64,000 nucleotides of DNA from Spongiibacter tropicus DSM 19543 (GTDB taxonomy: Bacteria > Pseudomonadota > Gammaproteobacteria > Pseudomonadales > Spongiibacteraceae): assembly GCF_000420325.1 (NCBI RefSeq), contig NZ_ATUS01000001.1, positions 1,492,463-1,556,462 of the forward strand. Direction: 5' to 3'. Position 1 is the first letter of the stretch, and the number at the start of each line of letters is the position of its first letter. Below the pieces are notes generated by a model. It made no database searches and was not told the DNA's origin. It was given only the letters and a program-made list of their open reading frames with translations. This document shows positions 50,262 through 60,213 of the stretch, piece by piece. Both the position numbers and the translations under genes were made by a program.

Positions 50262-51197
50262 TCACATATTTGCCAGCAAACGACGAGGCGTAACACGCCC
50301 ATCATCCAATATTTCCCCGATTCCCATAAACTGTGGCTGAGCATCGCCACCCCGGTAGAGTCGTAACAAGGGCCCTTCGGGCAATTTCGGCACGAATACC
50401 GCCTGCCCCTGCACGAGGAAATCGGCTGTCGTATCACTCAGCGATACCGCCGGAATATGCTGCAGCGCTGAGTCCAGCGGCAGCAGCAGGGTGTCCAGCT
50501 CGTCAAATGCCTCGCGATCTCGCAGCGGCTGAAGCTGCTCGAAGCTCAACGCCTGAGATTCTTCAAACGGCCCTGCCTGCAGTCGACGCAGCGCCGCAAC
50601 GTAGCCGCCGAGCCCCAGCGCTTCGCCAATATCCTCCGCCAACGAGCGGATATAGGTTCCCTTGCTGCAATGCACCAGCAAACTGACTTCGGCGCGCTCC
50701 CCCGGCACAAAGCTTTCCAGCTCCAGGCGACTGATCGTCACCGGTCGGGCTTCACGCTCGACTTCAAGCCCTCGGCGCGCCAGCTCGTAGAGCGGTTTAC
50801 CATCTCGCTTGAGTGCCGAATGCATCGGCGGCACTTGCAAAATATCGCCGCGAAACTGCGACAGCACGGCTTCAACCGCCTCTCGCGTCAGGGCCGAGGC
50901 ATCCGCCTCGGCAATGATCTCGCCTTCGGCATCACCGGTACTGCGGCGCTCACCAACAATCACCGTGGTGCGATACACCTTGTCGGCGTCCAGCAGGTAT
51001 TGGGAGAATTTGGTGGCTTCGCCAAAGCAGATAGGCAACACACCACTGGCCAGGGGATCGAGCGCACCGGTGTGCCCCGCCTTGGCCGCTTTATAGATCG
51101 CTCTCGCCACAATCATGGCAGAGTTCGAACTGCGCTCCAGGGGCTTATCAAGAACCAGAATGCCGCTGACCGCGCGACCTTTGCGACGACGCCCCAA
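50262..51197 (-). CDS. truB: tRNA pseudouridine-55 synthase
   Basis: A 311-aa enzyme that makes pseudouridine 55 in the T loop of tRNAs. Catalytic Asp47 lies in GHTGALDPLASG; the SGILVLDKPLERSSN and YIRSLAEDIGEALG motifs are typical. A C-terminal PUA-like domain is present. The start codon is TTG, just after the rbfA stop (two-base gap), so translation is probably coupled. Confidence 0.96.
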   Translation of the reverse strand: MGRRRKGRAVSGILVLDKPLERSSNSAMIVARAIYKAAKAGHTGALDPLASGVLPICFGEATKFSQYLLDADKVYRTTVIVGERRSTGDAEGEIIAEADASALTREAVEAVLSQFRGDILQVPPMHSALKRDGKPLYELARRGLEVEREARPVTISRLELESFVPGERAEVSLLVHCSKGTYIRSLAEDIGEALGLGGYVAALRRLQAGPFEESQALSFEQLQPLRDREAFDELDTLLLPLDSALQHIPAVSLSDTTADFLVQGQAVFVPKLPEGPLLRLYRGGDAQPQFMGIGEILDDGRVTPRRLLANM

Positions 51198-51199
51198 GT

Positions 51200-51589
51200 T
51201 CAGGCCTCGTCGTCGTTGTCGGCCTGGCGGCTGCGATCAGAATCCACCGCTTTTTGAATCAGTGCACTCAGGCGCTGACCGCGGTCGATAGAGGAGTCAA
51301 AGTAGAAACGGAGCTGTGGCGTTGTACGCGCGTTATTAATTCGCGCCACCTGACTGCGAAGGAAACCAGCGGCCTTATTCAGCGCGGCCAACGATTCCTC
51401 AGCCTCCTGAGCGGTGTTTTTACCCATCACCGTGACATACACCTTGGCATGACTGAGGTCGCGACTGACTTCAGCGTCGGTCACACTCACCATGCCAATG
51501 CGCGGGTCCCGAAGCTCAAGCTGGATCAACGTCCCCAGCTCCCGCTTCAGGAAGTCGGCGATGCGGGCCGTGCGGCTGAATTCTTTCAT
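51200..51589 (-). CDS. rbfA: Ribosome-binding factor A
   Basis: A 129-aa KH-fold 30S maturation factor. MKEFSRTARIADFL is the family N-terminus; a TTG two codons upstream is less likely. The core TLIQLELRDPRIGMVSVTDA and LRFYFDSSIDRGQRL segments are standard. It follows infB by 27 bases and precedes truB by two. Confidence 0.96.
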   Translation of the reverse strand: MKEFSRTARIADFLKRELGTLIQLELRDPRIGMVSVTDAEVSRDLSHAKVYVTVMGKNTAQEAEESLAALNKAAGFLRSQVARINNARTTPQLRFYFDSSIDRGQRLSALIQKAVDSDRSRQADNDDEA

Positions 51590-51616
51590 TGGCAACGGCC
51601 TCGCGACAGGGCAGTT

Positions 51617-54379
51617 TTACAGGCTGCGGGCAATTTCTTTCACCTCAAACACCTCGATCTTGTCACCGGGGCGCACATCCTTATAGTTCTTCACACCAAT
51701 ACCACACTCAAGACCCGCCTTCACTTCATTGGCGTCATCTTTGAAGCGGCGCAGCGATTCCAGCTCGCCTTCATAGATCACCACGTCATCGCGCAGAACG
51801 CGAATCGGCTTGCTGCGATACACCGTGCCTTCGACCACCATACAGCCGGCGATATCGCCAAACTTGGGCGAACGGAAGACGTCGCGCACTTCGGCAATAC
51901 CCACGATCTCTTCGCGCATTTCGGGGCTGAGCATACCGCTAAGCGCCGACTTCACGTCATCAATCAGGTCATAGATAACACTGTAGTAGCGCAGATCAAT
52001 GCCTTCGTTTTCAGCCAGCTTGCGCGCACCGCCGTCGGCACGAACGTTAAAACCGAACATGACCGACTCAGACGTCATCGCCAGATTCACATCCGACTCA
52101 GTGATACCGCCAACACCGCCAGAGACGATATTTACGTTCACTTCCTCGTTACCCAAATCCAGCAGCGACGCTTGAATGGCTTCCAGTGAACCGCGAACAT
52201 CCGCTTTCAGAACCACGTTCAGGGTCTTGCGATCACCGGCTTCCATACTCTCGAACATGCGGTCGAGCTTGGCAGCCTGCTGACGCTTGATGCGCTGTTC
52301 GCGCTCACGCAACTGACGGAAATCAGCCACTTCGCGAGCGCGCTTGTCATTTTCGACCACGACAAAGCCATCACCGGCTTCGGGCGTACCATCCAAACCG
52401 AGAATCTCTACTGGAATAGACGGACCGGCTGATTTCACCGGCTGGCCATTTTCATCCAGCATGGCGCGCACGCGACCATAGCACTGGCCGGCCAGCACAA
52501 TGTCACCCTGTTTGAGCGTGCCTTGCTGAACCAGTACCGATGCTACTGCACCGCGACCTTTATCGAGGCGCGATTCAATAACCATACCCTGAGCCGGCAC
52601 ATCGTCGGCCGCCTTCAATTCCAGCAGCTCGGCTTGCAGCAGTACAGCATCGAGCAGCGCGTCGATACCTTCTCCGCTATGTGCAGAGACATAGCAGAAC
52701 TGAGTATCACCGCCCCATTCCTCAGAAATGACTTCTTTCTGAGACAGCTCGTTCTTCACGCGCTCAGGGTCGGCGCCCTCCTTATCCATTTTGTTCACCG
52801 CCACAACCAGCGGTACTTCCGCAGCTCGGGCGTGAACAATCGCTTCCTCGGTCTGCGGCATCACACCGTCGTCCGCCGCAACTACCAGGATAACGATATC
52901 GGTACTCTTTGCACCGCGAGCACGCATGGCGGTAAACGCCGCGTGTCCGGGCGTATCGAGGAAGGTAATCATGCCGTGACCAGTTTCTACATGGTAGGCA
53001 CCGATATGCTGGGTAATCCCCCCGGCTTCGCCGCTGGCAACTTTCGCTTTACGGATATAATCCAGCAGCGAGGTTTTACCATGGTCGACGTGCCCCATTA
53101 CTGTTACCACAGGCGCACGCGACTTGAGCGTACCTTCGCCAGTTTTAGCAACCAGCGTTTCTTCCAGAGCCTCTTCCAGCGCATCGTCGGAAATCAGCTT
53201 GACCTTGTGGCCCATTTCCTCGACCACCAGCTGCGAGGTCTCCTGATCCAAGGGCTGGTTGATGGTAACCATCATGCCCAGTTTCATGAGCTCTTTGATC
53301 ACCTCAGCAGCTTTCACTTTCATTTGCTGAGCCAGCTCACCCGCTGTGCTGGTTTCCCCGATAGAGACTTCGTAAACAATCTTCTCTGTCGGCGTTTGGA
53401 AACCATGACGCTGCTGATCTTCGGGCAGCTTCAGGGTCTTCTTCTTGCGGCGTCCGCCACTTGAATCGCCATCAAAGTCGTCGCGACGGCCACGGCCTTT
53501 TTTACCTTTCTTGCCACGACCACGATCATCGTCGTCGTTGCTCGGCGCGGCACGCAAATGACGTGGCCCCGCTGCCTTCTTGTTTTCTTCAGCCTGACGC
53601 TCTTTCTTACGGCGCTCACGCTCTTCTTCTTCACGTTTTTTCTCAGCCAGCACCGCTGCACGGCGCTCGCGCTCACGCTCTTCTTCTTCTTTACGGCGAA
53701 GAATCGCACGCTGACGAAGAACCTCAGGATCGAGATCGCGCGGATCATCCTCCTCGGCAGCTGACGCAGCACTGGGCTCCTCTTCAGCTACGGCTTCAGG
53801 CTCAGGCTCCACTTCAACCTCAGGCGCTTCCGCGATGGCTTCTTCTGGCTCGGCCTCTACCTCTGGTTCAACGACGGGTTCAGGGGTTGCTTCAGGCTCG
53901 GGAGCTTCTTCAACAACAGGCTCACTGGCCGGGGCCGGCTCCTCTGCTCGCACGTCCTCAACTACGGCCGCTGGCTCCGCACTTACCTCTGGCTCAGCCT
54001 CCACAACCGCTTCAGCCGTGTCTGCCTCGGCGGCCTTACGCGCCACTTCCTCAGCCTCGGCTTCCGCCGCCAGCTCTGCAGGGTCACGTTTGACGTAAGT
54101 GCGCTTTTTACGAACTTCGATATTGACGGTTTTCTTGCCGGAACCCGACCCGGTCTTCAGGGTGCTGATGGTTTTACGCTTCAGCGTGATCTTGCGTGGC
54201 CCCTCGGTGGATTCACCGTGGCTGCGCTTAAGAAAGGTGAGCAGGGTTTGCTTGTCTTCGTCGGACACCACTTCGTCCGCCGAACTGTGCGACAAACCGG
54301 CTTCTTTCATTTGCCTGAGCAGACGCTCCACAGGTGCGCCAACAACTTCGGCGAGCTGGCTCACGGTAACTTCAGCCAT
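51617..54379 (-). CDS. infB: Translation initiation factor IF-2
   Basis: A 920-aa GTPase that brings fMet-tRNA to the 30S subunit. It has an N-terminal IF2N-type region, then a Glu/Ala/Pro-rich low-complexity linker (about 95-215), a charged coiled region (about 220-300), and the G domain with GHVDHGKT at 429-436, DTPGH and NKMD. Domains II and the fMet-binding C-terminal domain follow. The linker is of the kind that varies in length in this family. Confidence 0.98.
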   Translation of the reverse strand: MAEVTVSQLAEVVGAPVERLLRQMKEAGLSHSSADEVVSDEDKQTLLTFLKRSHGESTEGPRKITLKRKTISTLKTGSGSGKKTVNIEVRKKRTYVKRDPAELAAEAEAEEVARKAAEADTAEAVVEAEPEVSAEPAAVVEDVRAEEPAPASEPVVEEAPEPEATPEPVVEPEVEAEPEEAIAEAPEVEVEPEPEAVAEEEPSAASAAEEDDPRDLDPEVLRQRAILRRKEEEERERERRAAVLAEKKREEEERERRKKERQAEENKKAAGPRHLRAAPSNDDDDRGRGKKGKKGRGRRDDFDGDSSGGRRKKKTLKLPEDQQRHGFQTPTEKIVYEVSIGETSTAGELAQQMKVKAAEVIKELMKLGMMVTINQPLDQETSQLVVEEMGHKVKLISDDALEEALEETLVAKTGEGTLKSRAPVVTVMGHVDHGKTSLLDYIRKAKVASGEAGGITQHIGAYHVETGHGMITFLDTPGHAAFTAMRARGAKSTDIVILVVAADDGVMPQTEEAIVHARAAEVPLVVAVNKMDKEGADPERVKNELSQKEVISEEWGGDTQFCYVSAHSGEGIDALLDAVLLQAELLELKAADDVPAQGMVIESRLDKGRGAVASVLVQQGTLKQGDIVLAGQCYGRVRAMLDENGQPVKSAGPSIPVEILGLDGTPEAGDGFVVVENDKRAREVADFRQLREREQRIKRQQAAKLDRMFESMEAGDRKTLNVVLKADVRGSLEAIQASLLDLGNEEVNVNIVSGGVGGITESDVNLAMTSESVMFGFNVRADGGARKLAENEGIDLRYYSVIYDLIDDVKSALSGMLSPEMREEIVGIAEVRDVFRSPKFGDIAGCMVVEGTVYRSKPIRVLRDDVVIYEGELESLRRFKDDANEVKAGLECGIGVKNYKDVRPGDKIEVFEVKEIARSL

Positions 54380-54408
54380 TCATTATCTCCCTAAACTGTA
54401 CGACTCGC

Positions 54409-55911
54409 TTAGCTTGCTGATTCGTCTTCGTCGGCAAACCAGGGGGCACGGGCAGTCATAATCAATTCAGCAGCCCGCTCTTCAGTCATATCATCAATAT
54501 CGAGAAGATCTTCTACAGCCTGCTCGGCCAGATCTTCCATTGTTACGATGCCGCGGCTCGCCAACACAAAGGCGAGATGCTTTTCCATGCCATCCATATT
54601 CAGCAGGTCATCAGCTGGCTCAGTCGCATCGAGTTGTTCTTCACTGGCAATGGCCTGGGTCAACAGGGCATCTTTGGCACGAGCTCGCAGCTCCTGCGCG
54701 ATATCCTCATCAAAGCCTTCGATATCCATCATCTCTTCCAGCGGCACGTAGGCCACCTCTTCGAGAGTGGTGAAACCTTCTTCAACCAGCACCACAGCGA
54801 CTTCTTCATCGATGTCCAGCGCTTCCATGAAGGACTCAATGATTTGCCCCGACTCCTGTTCGTGCTTGGCAGACATATCCTCAATGCTCATCACATTGAT
54901 GGTCCAACCTGTCAACTCACTGGCAAGGCGGACGTTCTGACCTGCACGGCCAATCGCCTGCGCCAGATTGTCTTCGGCAACGCCGACATCCATCGTGTGC
55001 GTGTCTTCATCCACAACAATCGACTCGACCTCGGCGGGCGCCATGGCATTGATAACGAGCTGGGCCGGGTTGTCATCCCAAAGAATAATATCTACCCGCT
55101 CATTACCGAGCTCACCGGAAACTGCCTGAACACGAGAGCCGCGCATACCCACACAGGCACCAACGGGATCAATCCGGCCATCATTGGTTTTCACTGCGAT
55201 CTTCGCGCGCGAACCCGGATCACGGGCCGCTGCGCGAATTTCAATCACGTCTTCAGAAACTTCCGGCACTTCAATTTTGAACAGTTCGATCAGCATTTCC
55301 GGGCAGGCGCGACTGAGGAACAGCTGCGGGCCTCGAGCTTCCGGACGCACATCTTGCAGAATGGCGCGTACGCGATCGTTGATACGGAAGACTTCGCGAC
55401 CGACCAGCTCCTCGCGCGGCAGCAGTGCCTCCGCGTTGTTGCCAAGATCTACAATAATACTGTCACGGGTCACTTTCTTTACGGTGCCATTAATCAGCTC
55501 GCCGACGCGGTCAGCGTACTCATCCACCACTTGCGCGCGCTCAGCTTCGCGCACTTTCTGCACGATAACCTGCTTGGCAGTTTGCGCGGCAATACGACCG
55601 AAGCCTACGTTCTCGACCTGCTCCTCATACACATCACCGGCCTTCAGACTGGTATCGTGTTCGTGAGCTTCTTCCAGGGTGAATTGAGTACCGAGCAGCG
55701 CCATTTCATCATCGGGCATAACTTCCCAACGACGGAATGTATCGTAATCACCCGTGCGGCGATCAATCACCACTCGAATGTCCGAGTCTTCCTCGTAGCG
55801 CTTTTTCGTTGCAGTCGCCAGGGCCTGTTCTATGGCCTCAAAGATGATGTCTTTCGACACCCCCTTCTCATTGGATACTGCCTCAACCACCAGCAATATT
55901 TCTTTGCTCAT
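54409..55911 (-). CDS. nusA: Transcription elongation factor NusA
   Basis: A 500-aa regulator of pausing, termination and antitermination. N-terminal RNAP-binding domain, S1 (about 135-200), two KH domains with [12 protein letters not shown], and two C-terminal acidic repeats (AR1/AR2, each with a helix-hairpin-helix such as [19 protein letters not shown]) are seen. The two acidic repeats are as in E. coli. It is co-transcribed with rimP (43-base gap) and infB (29-base gap). Confidence 0.98.
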   Translation of the reverse strand: MSKEILLVVEAVSNEKGVSKDIIFEAIEQALATATKKRYEEDSDIRVVIDRRTGDYDTFRRWEVMPDDEMALLGTQFTLEEAHEHDTSLKAGDVYEEQVENVGFGRIAAQTAKQVIVQKVREAERAQVVDEYADRVGELINGTVKKVTRDSIIVDLGNNAEALLPREELVGREVFRINDRVRAILQDVRPEARGPQLFLSRACPEMLIELFKIEVPEVSEDVIEIRAAARDPGSRAKIAVKTNDGRIDPVGACVGMRGSRVQAVSGELGNERVDIILWDDNPAQLVINAMAPAEVESIVVDEDTHTMDVGVAEDNLAQAIGRAGQNVRLASELTGWTINVMSIEDMSAKHEQESGQIIESFMEALDIDEEVAVVLVEEGFTTLEEVAYVPLEEMMDIEGFDEDIAQELRARAKDALLTQAIASEEQLDATEPADDLLNMDGMEKHLAFVLASRGIVTMEDLAEQAVEDLLDIDDMTEERAAELIMTARAPWFADEDESAS

Positions 55912-55954
55912 CGTCCGCCTCTGTTCCGTAGCCGGCTGTTATGGTTAATCGTGC

Positions 55955-56410
55955 TTAAAAGCTGGGCACGACCTGTGCTTTGTCAATTTGCTCAAAGGGG
56001 AGCAGGTACTCATGCCCATCGAGCTGCAATACCACCTCATCACCTTCAATCGCCACCAGGCGACCTTGGTATTTGCGACGCCCCTCGAAGGCGACGCGCA
56101 GGCGGATATTAATGTCACTGCCGATATAACGGCGATACTGCTCCAGGTGGTACAGCGGGCGATCCATTCCCGGTGAAGACACTTCCAGGGTGTATTCCCC
56201 GGTAATCGGGTCTTCAACATCAAGAACCCCACTGACCTGATGACTGACTTTGGCGCAGTCATCAACCGACACGCCCTTTTCAGCATCGATGTAAATTCGC
56301 AGCAGGCTCTGCCGCGCGTGAGACTGATACTCCACGCCCCACAGCTCGAAACCCAGCGCTTCAACGCCGGGCCGCAGCAGTTCTTCCAGTTTGTCGCGCT
56401 GTGCTGACAA
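55955..56410 (-). CDS. rimP: Ribosome maturation factor RimP
   Basis: A 151-aa 30S assembly factor. LRIYIDAEKGVSVDDCAKVS and DPITGEYTLEVSSPGMDRPL are diagnostic. The only usable start is TTG (MSAQRDKLEELL), since in-frame stops TAG and TGA lie just upstream; GGTGGG is its ribosome site. It begins the rimP-nusA-infB-rbfA-truB-rpsO-pnp run. Confidence 0.95.
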   Translation of the reverse strand: MSAQRDKLEELLRPGVEALGFELWGVEYQSHARQSLLRIYIDAEKGVSVDDCAKVSHQVSGVLDVEDPITGEYTLEVSSPGMDRPLYHLEQYRRYIGSDINIRLRVAFEGRRKYQGRLVAIEGDEVVLQLDGHEYLLPFEQIDKAQVVPSF

Positions 56411-56434
56411 GATTCACTACCCACCAATAAAAAA

Positions 56435-56449
56435 TGGGCCCGAGGCCCA
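56435..56449 (-). terminator. Hairpin just upstream of rimP
   Basis: A 6-bp stem TGGGCC/GGCCCA with a CGA loop and a U-run on the minus strand (A run at 56429-56434). It lies 25 bases before the rimP start, so it may attenuate the rimP operon. Confidence 0.7.
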
Positions 56450-56496
56450 CTAACGAAAATCCCTGTCGATCACCGCCACGCATGGCGACAATACGA

Positions 56497-56521
56497 AAAA
56501 GCCCCTGTGCAAGGGGCTTTT
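56497..56521. terminator. Bidirectional hairpin in the rimP leader
   Basis: A perfect 10-bp stem AAAAGCCCCT/AGGGGCTTTT with a five-base loop, with T or A runs on both sides. It is about 80-100 bases downstream of the strong promoter, so a short RNA could end here. Confidence 0.88.
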
Positions 56522-56605
56522 AAAAAATCTGCGTAAAAAGCAATGTCGCCCTGCACTCGAGACCGGCAAAAACCGCATCGAGCCGACCTGCTCAAAGGAG
56601 GCGAA

Positions 56606-56634
56606 ATTATAGACAGGCACCACGCACAGGTCAA
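56606..56634 (-). promoter_or_regulatory. Strong sigma70 promoter upstream of rimP
   Basis: On the minus strand TTGACC (56634-56629), a 17-base spacer and a perfect TATAAT (56611-56606). The expected transcript begins near 56599 and runs towards rimP through two hairpins. Confidence 0.85.
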
Positions 56635-56686
56635 GGCAGCACGCATATAACCGCAACAATATCAGCTTCAAAAACCCCCAACAAAA

Positions 56687-56708
56687 AAGGCAGCCGCTTG
56701 GCTGCCTT
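56687..56708 (-). terminator. Terminator after tRNA-Leu
   Basis: A 9-bp stem AAGGCAGCC/GGCTGCCTT with a GCTT loop and an A run on the plus strand (U-run on the minus strand). It lies eight bases past the tRNA 3' end. Confidence 0.9.
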
Positions 56709-56716
56709 TCATCAGT

Positions 56717-56802
56717 TGGTGCCGAAGGCGGGACTTGAACCCGCACGAGCTATGCTCACTACCCCCTCAAGATAGCGTGTCTACCAATTCCACCACTTCG
56801 GC
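56717..56802 (-). tRNA. tRNA-Leu(GAG)
   Basis: An 86-base gene read on the minus strand. Acceptor arms GCCGAAG and CTTCGGC, discriminator A and encoded CCA. D-arm GTGGAATTGGTAGAC, anticodon loop CTTGAGG with anticodon GAG (reading CUC/CUU), a long class II variable arm, and T-loop GTTCAAGTC. It lies 11 bases after secG, the same secG-leuU arrangement as in E. coli. Confidence 0.97.
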
Positions 56803-56813
56803 GTATCTGTTAC

Positions 56814-57182
56814 TTACTGCGACTCCGACGGCATGTCACCGACGGCCGGCATATCTGCATCCGCTGCCGGAATCTCCGCATTGGGAACCGGTGCCACATC
56901 GCGACTTTCTTCAAGCACCGGCACATCGATGATATCTTCATCGACAACACTGCGCTGCTTGGCCACATAGGCCAATGACAGGCTGGTCAAGAAAAACACG
57001 GTCGCCAGGATGGCTGTCGCGCGGGTCAGCACATTACCACTACCATCGCTACCAAACAACGTTTGCGACGCACCCGCACCAAAAGAAGCACCCATATCGG
57101 CACCCTTGCCCTGTTGCACCAGAATCAGACCAATAATGGCCAGTGCAGCAAGGACGTGTACAACAAGAATAATCTGTTCCAT
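56814..57182 (-). CDS. secG: Protein-export membrane protein SecG
   Basis: A 122-aa inner-membrane subunit of the Sec translocon. Two helices (about 3-23 and 52-72) flank the LVQQGKGADMGASFGAGASQTLFG loop that is the SecG signature. A 45-residue acidic Pro/Asp-rich tail extends beyond the core, longer than in E. coli. It starts directly after the tpiA stop. Confidence 0.95.
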   Translation of the reverse strand: MEQIILVVHVLAALAIIGLILVQQGKGADMGASFGAGASQTLFGSDGSGNVLTRATAILATVFFLTSLSLAYVAKQRSVVDEDIIDVPVLEESRDVAPVPNAEIPAADADMPAVGDMPSESQ

Positions 57183-57938
57183 TTACTCCGCCGCTCGGCA
57201 TATTGCGGAAAATTCTTGCGCATCCAGCGATGCGCCACCAACCAGACCACCATCGATATCGGCCTGACTAAACAATTCAGCAGCATTTGCCGCCTTTACA
57301 CTGCCGCCGTACAAAATACGAACTCCGGCCGCCAGCTTTTCACTGTAGCCAGCTATCCGCTGGCGAATATACGCATGGACATCCTGCGCTTGCTCAGGAC
57401 TGGCCGTCTTGCCAGTTCCAATCGCCCAGACCGGCTCATAGGCAACAACCAGTGACGAAAGCTCACCGACCGCTACAGTTTGCATAACTGCATCTAACTG
57501 CTCAGCAACAACGTCCAGCGTCCGCCCGGCTTCTCGCTCTTCGTCGGTTTCACCCACACAAAGAATCGGCACGACACCCGCATTGAGGCAGCGCTGCACT
57601 TTAACGGCCACAACAGCACTGCTTTCACCGTACAGAGCCCGGCGCTCCGAATGCCCAACAATGGCATAGCGACAACCGACATCCGCCAGCATTTCCGCTG
57701 ACACCTCTCCAGTGAAGGCACCTTGCGCCGCCTGATCACAGACATTCTGCGCACCTACGGCAACCGGACTGCCACTCAAGGCCACCAGGGCATCGGCGAC
57801 ATAAAGAGAAGGAGGAAACACCGCCACATCTGTGCCAGGTTCCGCGGGCAGTTCAGCCTTCAAGGAGGCCAGCAGGTTCTGGATCGCCGCACGACTGCCG
57901 TGCATTTTCCAGTTTCCCGCTACCAGTTTGCTCCGCAT
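57183..57938 (-). CDS. tpiA: Triose-phosphate isomerase
   Basis: A 251-aa glycolytic TIM-barrel enzyme. The catalytic Lys in GNWKMHG, His in IVGHSERR and Glu in [15 protein letters not shown] are present, as is the phosphate loop [12 protein letters not shown]. It follows glmM and abuts secG, the standard order. Confidence 0.98.
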   Translation of the reverse strand: MRSKLVAGNWKMHGSRAAIQNLLASLKAELPAEPGTDVAVFPPSLYVADALVALSGSPVAVGAQNVCDQAAQGAFTGEVSAEMLADVGCRYAIVGHSERRALYGESSAVVAVKVQRCLNAGVVPILCVGETDEEREAGRTLDVVAEQLDAVMQTVAVGELSSLVVAYEPVWAIGTGKTASPEQAQDVHAYIRQRIAGYSEKLAAGVRILYGGSVKAANAAELFSQADIDGGLVGGASLDAQEFSAICRAAE

Positions 57939-58000
57939 ACCCCATCCCTTAGCGCAAAATGGGCGCCAATCTTACATAAACTCATGAGCACATACAACAA

Positions 58001-59335
58001 TCACTGCGCCCGACTCTCTACACAGGCTGCAAGCTGCTCACACAGCGATTGCACCTGCTGACCATCGCGCCCCTCAACCATCACCCTAATGAGCGGCTCG
58101 GTCCCGGATGCGCGGAGCAGAACGCGACCGGCATCACCCAACTCGGCCTCAACCCGGGCAACCTCGCGCCGTAAAACCTCATCCGCCAGATCGAACGCCG
58201 ATGCCGTGCGCACATTAATCATCACCTGCGGCAACATGGACAACGGGGCTCGCAAGGACGCCAGCGATGCCTGTTGAGTACGCATTGCCCTCAACACCTG
58301 CAACGCCGCCACAATGCCATCACCGGTGGTACTGACATCAGAGCAAATAATATGCCCGGAGTTTTCCCCTCCCAGCGAGTACCCCTGAGTCGTCATTAAT
58401 TCTTTCACATAGCGGTCGCCCACTTTGGCGCGCACAAAGGGAATCGACAATTCGCGCAGGGCCAACTCCAAGCCAAGATTGGACATCAGCGTGCCGACCA
58501 CCCCCGCACACGCGCCATCGCGGCGCCGCTGTTCCGCCGCGATGATGTACAGCAACTCGTCACCATCGACCAGTTCGCCATTAACATCGACAAACAGCAC
58601 TCGATCCCCGTCGCCGTCAAAAGCAATACCCAGGTCAGCTCCTTCGGAGACCACCCGCTGACAGAGCGCGCCGGGATGCGTGGACCCCACCTCGGCATTG
58701 ATATTCAAGCCATCTGGCCCCGCCCCCATCACCACAACGTCGGCCCCCAACTCGGCAAACACCGACGGCGCAACGTGGTAGGTGGCACCGTGAGCGCAAT
58801 CGAGCACAATCTTCAAGCCATCCAACGACAGCTCGGTACCAAATGTGGATTTGCAATATTCGATGTAACGCCCTGCCGCATCATCGATGCGTTTTACCTT
58901 GCCCAGCGCCGCCGATTCCACCGTCGACATTGGCTGATCCATGGCCGCCTCAATCGCCAGCTCTATCTCATCCGGCAACTTACTGCCCTCGGCGGAGAAA
59001 AACTTGATGCCATTGTCATAGTAGGGATTGTGACTGGCACTGATCACGATGCCGGCACGCGCCTTGAAGGTTCGGGTCAGATACGCAATGGCCGGCGTCG
59101 GCATCGGCCCCAACAGGCGCACATCCACCCCCGCCGCAACCAGCCCGGCCTCCAGAGCCGACTCGAACATATAGCCGGAAATTCGTGTGTCTTTGCCAAT
59201 GAGCACACGCCCGCGACCTTCCCGGGCGAACACCTGACCGACTGCCCAGCCCAGCTTGAGCACGAATTCCGGCGTAATCGGAAACTCCCCGACTCGACCA
59301 CGCACCCCGTCGGTGCCAAAGTATTTTCTTGTCAT
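58001..59335 (-). CDS. glmM: Phosphoglucosamine mutase
   Basis: A 444-aa enzyme converting glucosamine-6-phosphate to glucosamine-1-phosphate for peptidoglycan and LPS. The active Ser101 lies in [15 protein letters not shown]; the metal loop [11 protein letters not shown] and the sugar loop [12 protein letters not shown] are intact. The ATG overlaps the folP stop by four bases. Confidence 0.98.
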   Translation of the reverse strand: MTRKYFGTDGVRGRVGEFPITPEFVLKLGWAVGQVFAREGRGRVLIGKDTRISGYMFESALEAGLVAAGVDVRLLGPMPTPAIAYLTRTFKARAGIVISASHNPYYDNGIKFFSAEGSKLPDEIELAIEAAMDQPMSTVESAALGKVKRIDDAAGRYIEYCKSTFGTELSLDGLKIVLDCAHGATYHVAPSVFAELGADVVVMGAGPDGLNINAEVGSTHPGALCQRVVSEGADLGIAFDGDGDRVLFVDVNGELVDGDELLYIIAAEQRRRDGACAGVVGTLMSNLGLELALRELSIPFVRAKVGDRYVKELMTTQGYSLGGENSGHIICSDVSTTGDGIVAALQVLRAMRTQQASLASLRAPLSMLPQVMINVRTASAFDLADEVLRREVARVEAELGDAGRVLLRASGTEPLIRVMVEGRDGQQVQSLCEQLAACVESRAQ

Positions 59336-60204
59336 TGTTGTTGTCCCATCACCGCCGACGCTATAGCGAGAGCATCGACTGTCTCCGCGACGTCATGAAC
59401 ACGGAGAATTGTGGCGCCACGCTCTGCGGCCAACGCCGCCAGCACGATACTGCCCGGCATACGTTGCGCAACCTCGCGACCGGTGATGGCGCCTACCATC
59501 GTTTTGCGTGATACACCGACCAACAGCGGATACCCCAGGTCTTTCAACGCAGGCAAGGCACGAAACAGCGTGAGGTTATGTTCGAGACTTTTCCCGAAAC
59601 CAAACCCCGGGTCCAGCACAATGCGATCCTGAGTGATGCCCGCCGCCAAACACGCCGCCACACGCGCCTCAAGAAATTCGATCACCTCAGCAACCACGTC
59701 GTCATAATGCGGCTGGCGCTGCATTACCTGAGGCTCGCCATTCATATGCATCACGCAAACGGGAAGACCGCTCTCTGCCACCGCCTGCATAGCACCCTCG
59801 CGACTCAGCGAGCGCACATCATTGATCAAGCCTGCCCCCGCTCGCGCAGACTCCCGAATTACCGACGCCGAACTGGTATCCACAGAAATGATCGTTTCAA
59901 AGCGCTCCGCAATCGCGCTTACAACCGGCACAACACGTTCTAACTCTTCTGACTCAGATACCGCATCGGCACCGGGGCGCGTCGACTCACCGCCCACATC
60001 AATCAACTGCGCCCCAGACTGAATCGCGCGCTCAACCTGTGCCAGTACAGCGTCGACGGCTATACGCCCATCGCGAACAAACCGGCCGCCGTCGGAAAAA
60101 GAGTCCGGCGTGACATTGATCACGGCCATCACGCTCGGTCTGGAGAGGTCTAAAATGCGATCGCCACAGCGAAGCTGTGGCGACATAGCGGGAATGGTGC
60201 TCAT
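59332..60204 (-). CDS. folP: Dihydropteroate synthase
   Basis: A 290-aa folate enzyme and sulfonamide target. [40 protein letters not shown] and [12 protein letters not shown] motifs are intact. It lies ten bases after ftsH and overlaps glmM, the conserved ftsH-folP-glmM operon. Confidence 0.97.
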   Translation of the reverse strand: MSTIPAMSPQLRCGDRILDLSRPSVMAVINVTPDSFSDGGRFVRDGRIAVDAVLAQVERAIQSGAQLIDVGGESTRPGADAVSESEELERVVPVVSAIAERFETIISVDTSSASVIRESARAGAGLINDVRSLSREGAMQAVAESGLPVCVMHMNGEPQVMQRQPHYDDVVAEVIEFLEARVAACLAAGITQDRIVLDPGFGFGKSLEHNLTLFRALPALKDLGYPLLVGVSRKTMVGAITGREVAQRMPGSIVLAALAAERGATILRVHDVAETVDALAIASAVMGQQQ

Positions 60205-60213
60205 GGAATCAGA

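Larger units (their letters stand above)
56411..56716 (-). promoter_or_regulatory. 306-base leader region before rimP
   Basis: This gap contains, in transcription order on the minus strand, the tRNA-Leu terminator, an excellent sigma70 promoter, and two further terminator-like hairpins before rimP. No initiator tRNA gene (metY, found here in E. coli) could be read. No convincing open reading frame is present. Confidence 0.6.

Noticed and set aside
53750-54100. Repeat-like Glu/Ala/Pro stretch considered as a tandem repeat array
   Set aside because: It is the normal low-complexity linker of IF-2, with no fixed repeat unit or spacers, so it is neither CRISPR nor a satellite.
54577-56112. 511-aa open frame on the plus strand opposite nusA and rimP
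   Set aside because: It lies antisense to two certain genes, has no ribosome site, and its composition (His, Arg, Gln-rich) is that of a reverse-strand shadow in GC-rich DNA.
56411-56716. Initiator tRNA (metY) expected before rimP by analogy with E. coli
   Set aside because: No tRNA-fMet acceptor, anticodon or T-loop sequence could be read on either strand.
56450-56746. Small frame in the rimP leader, including a possible 42-aa leader peptide
   Set aside because: It runs through the tRNA and two terminator hairpins, has only a weak ribosome site, and shows no attenuator-like codon run.
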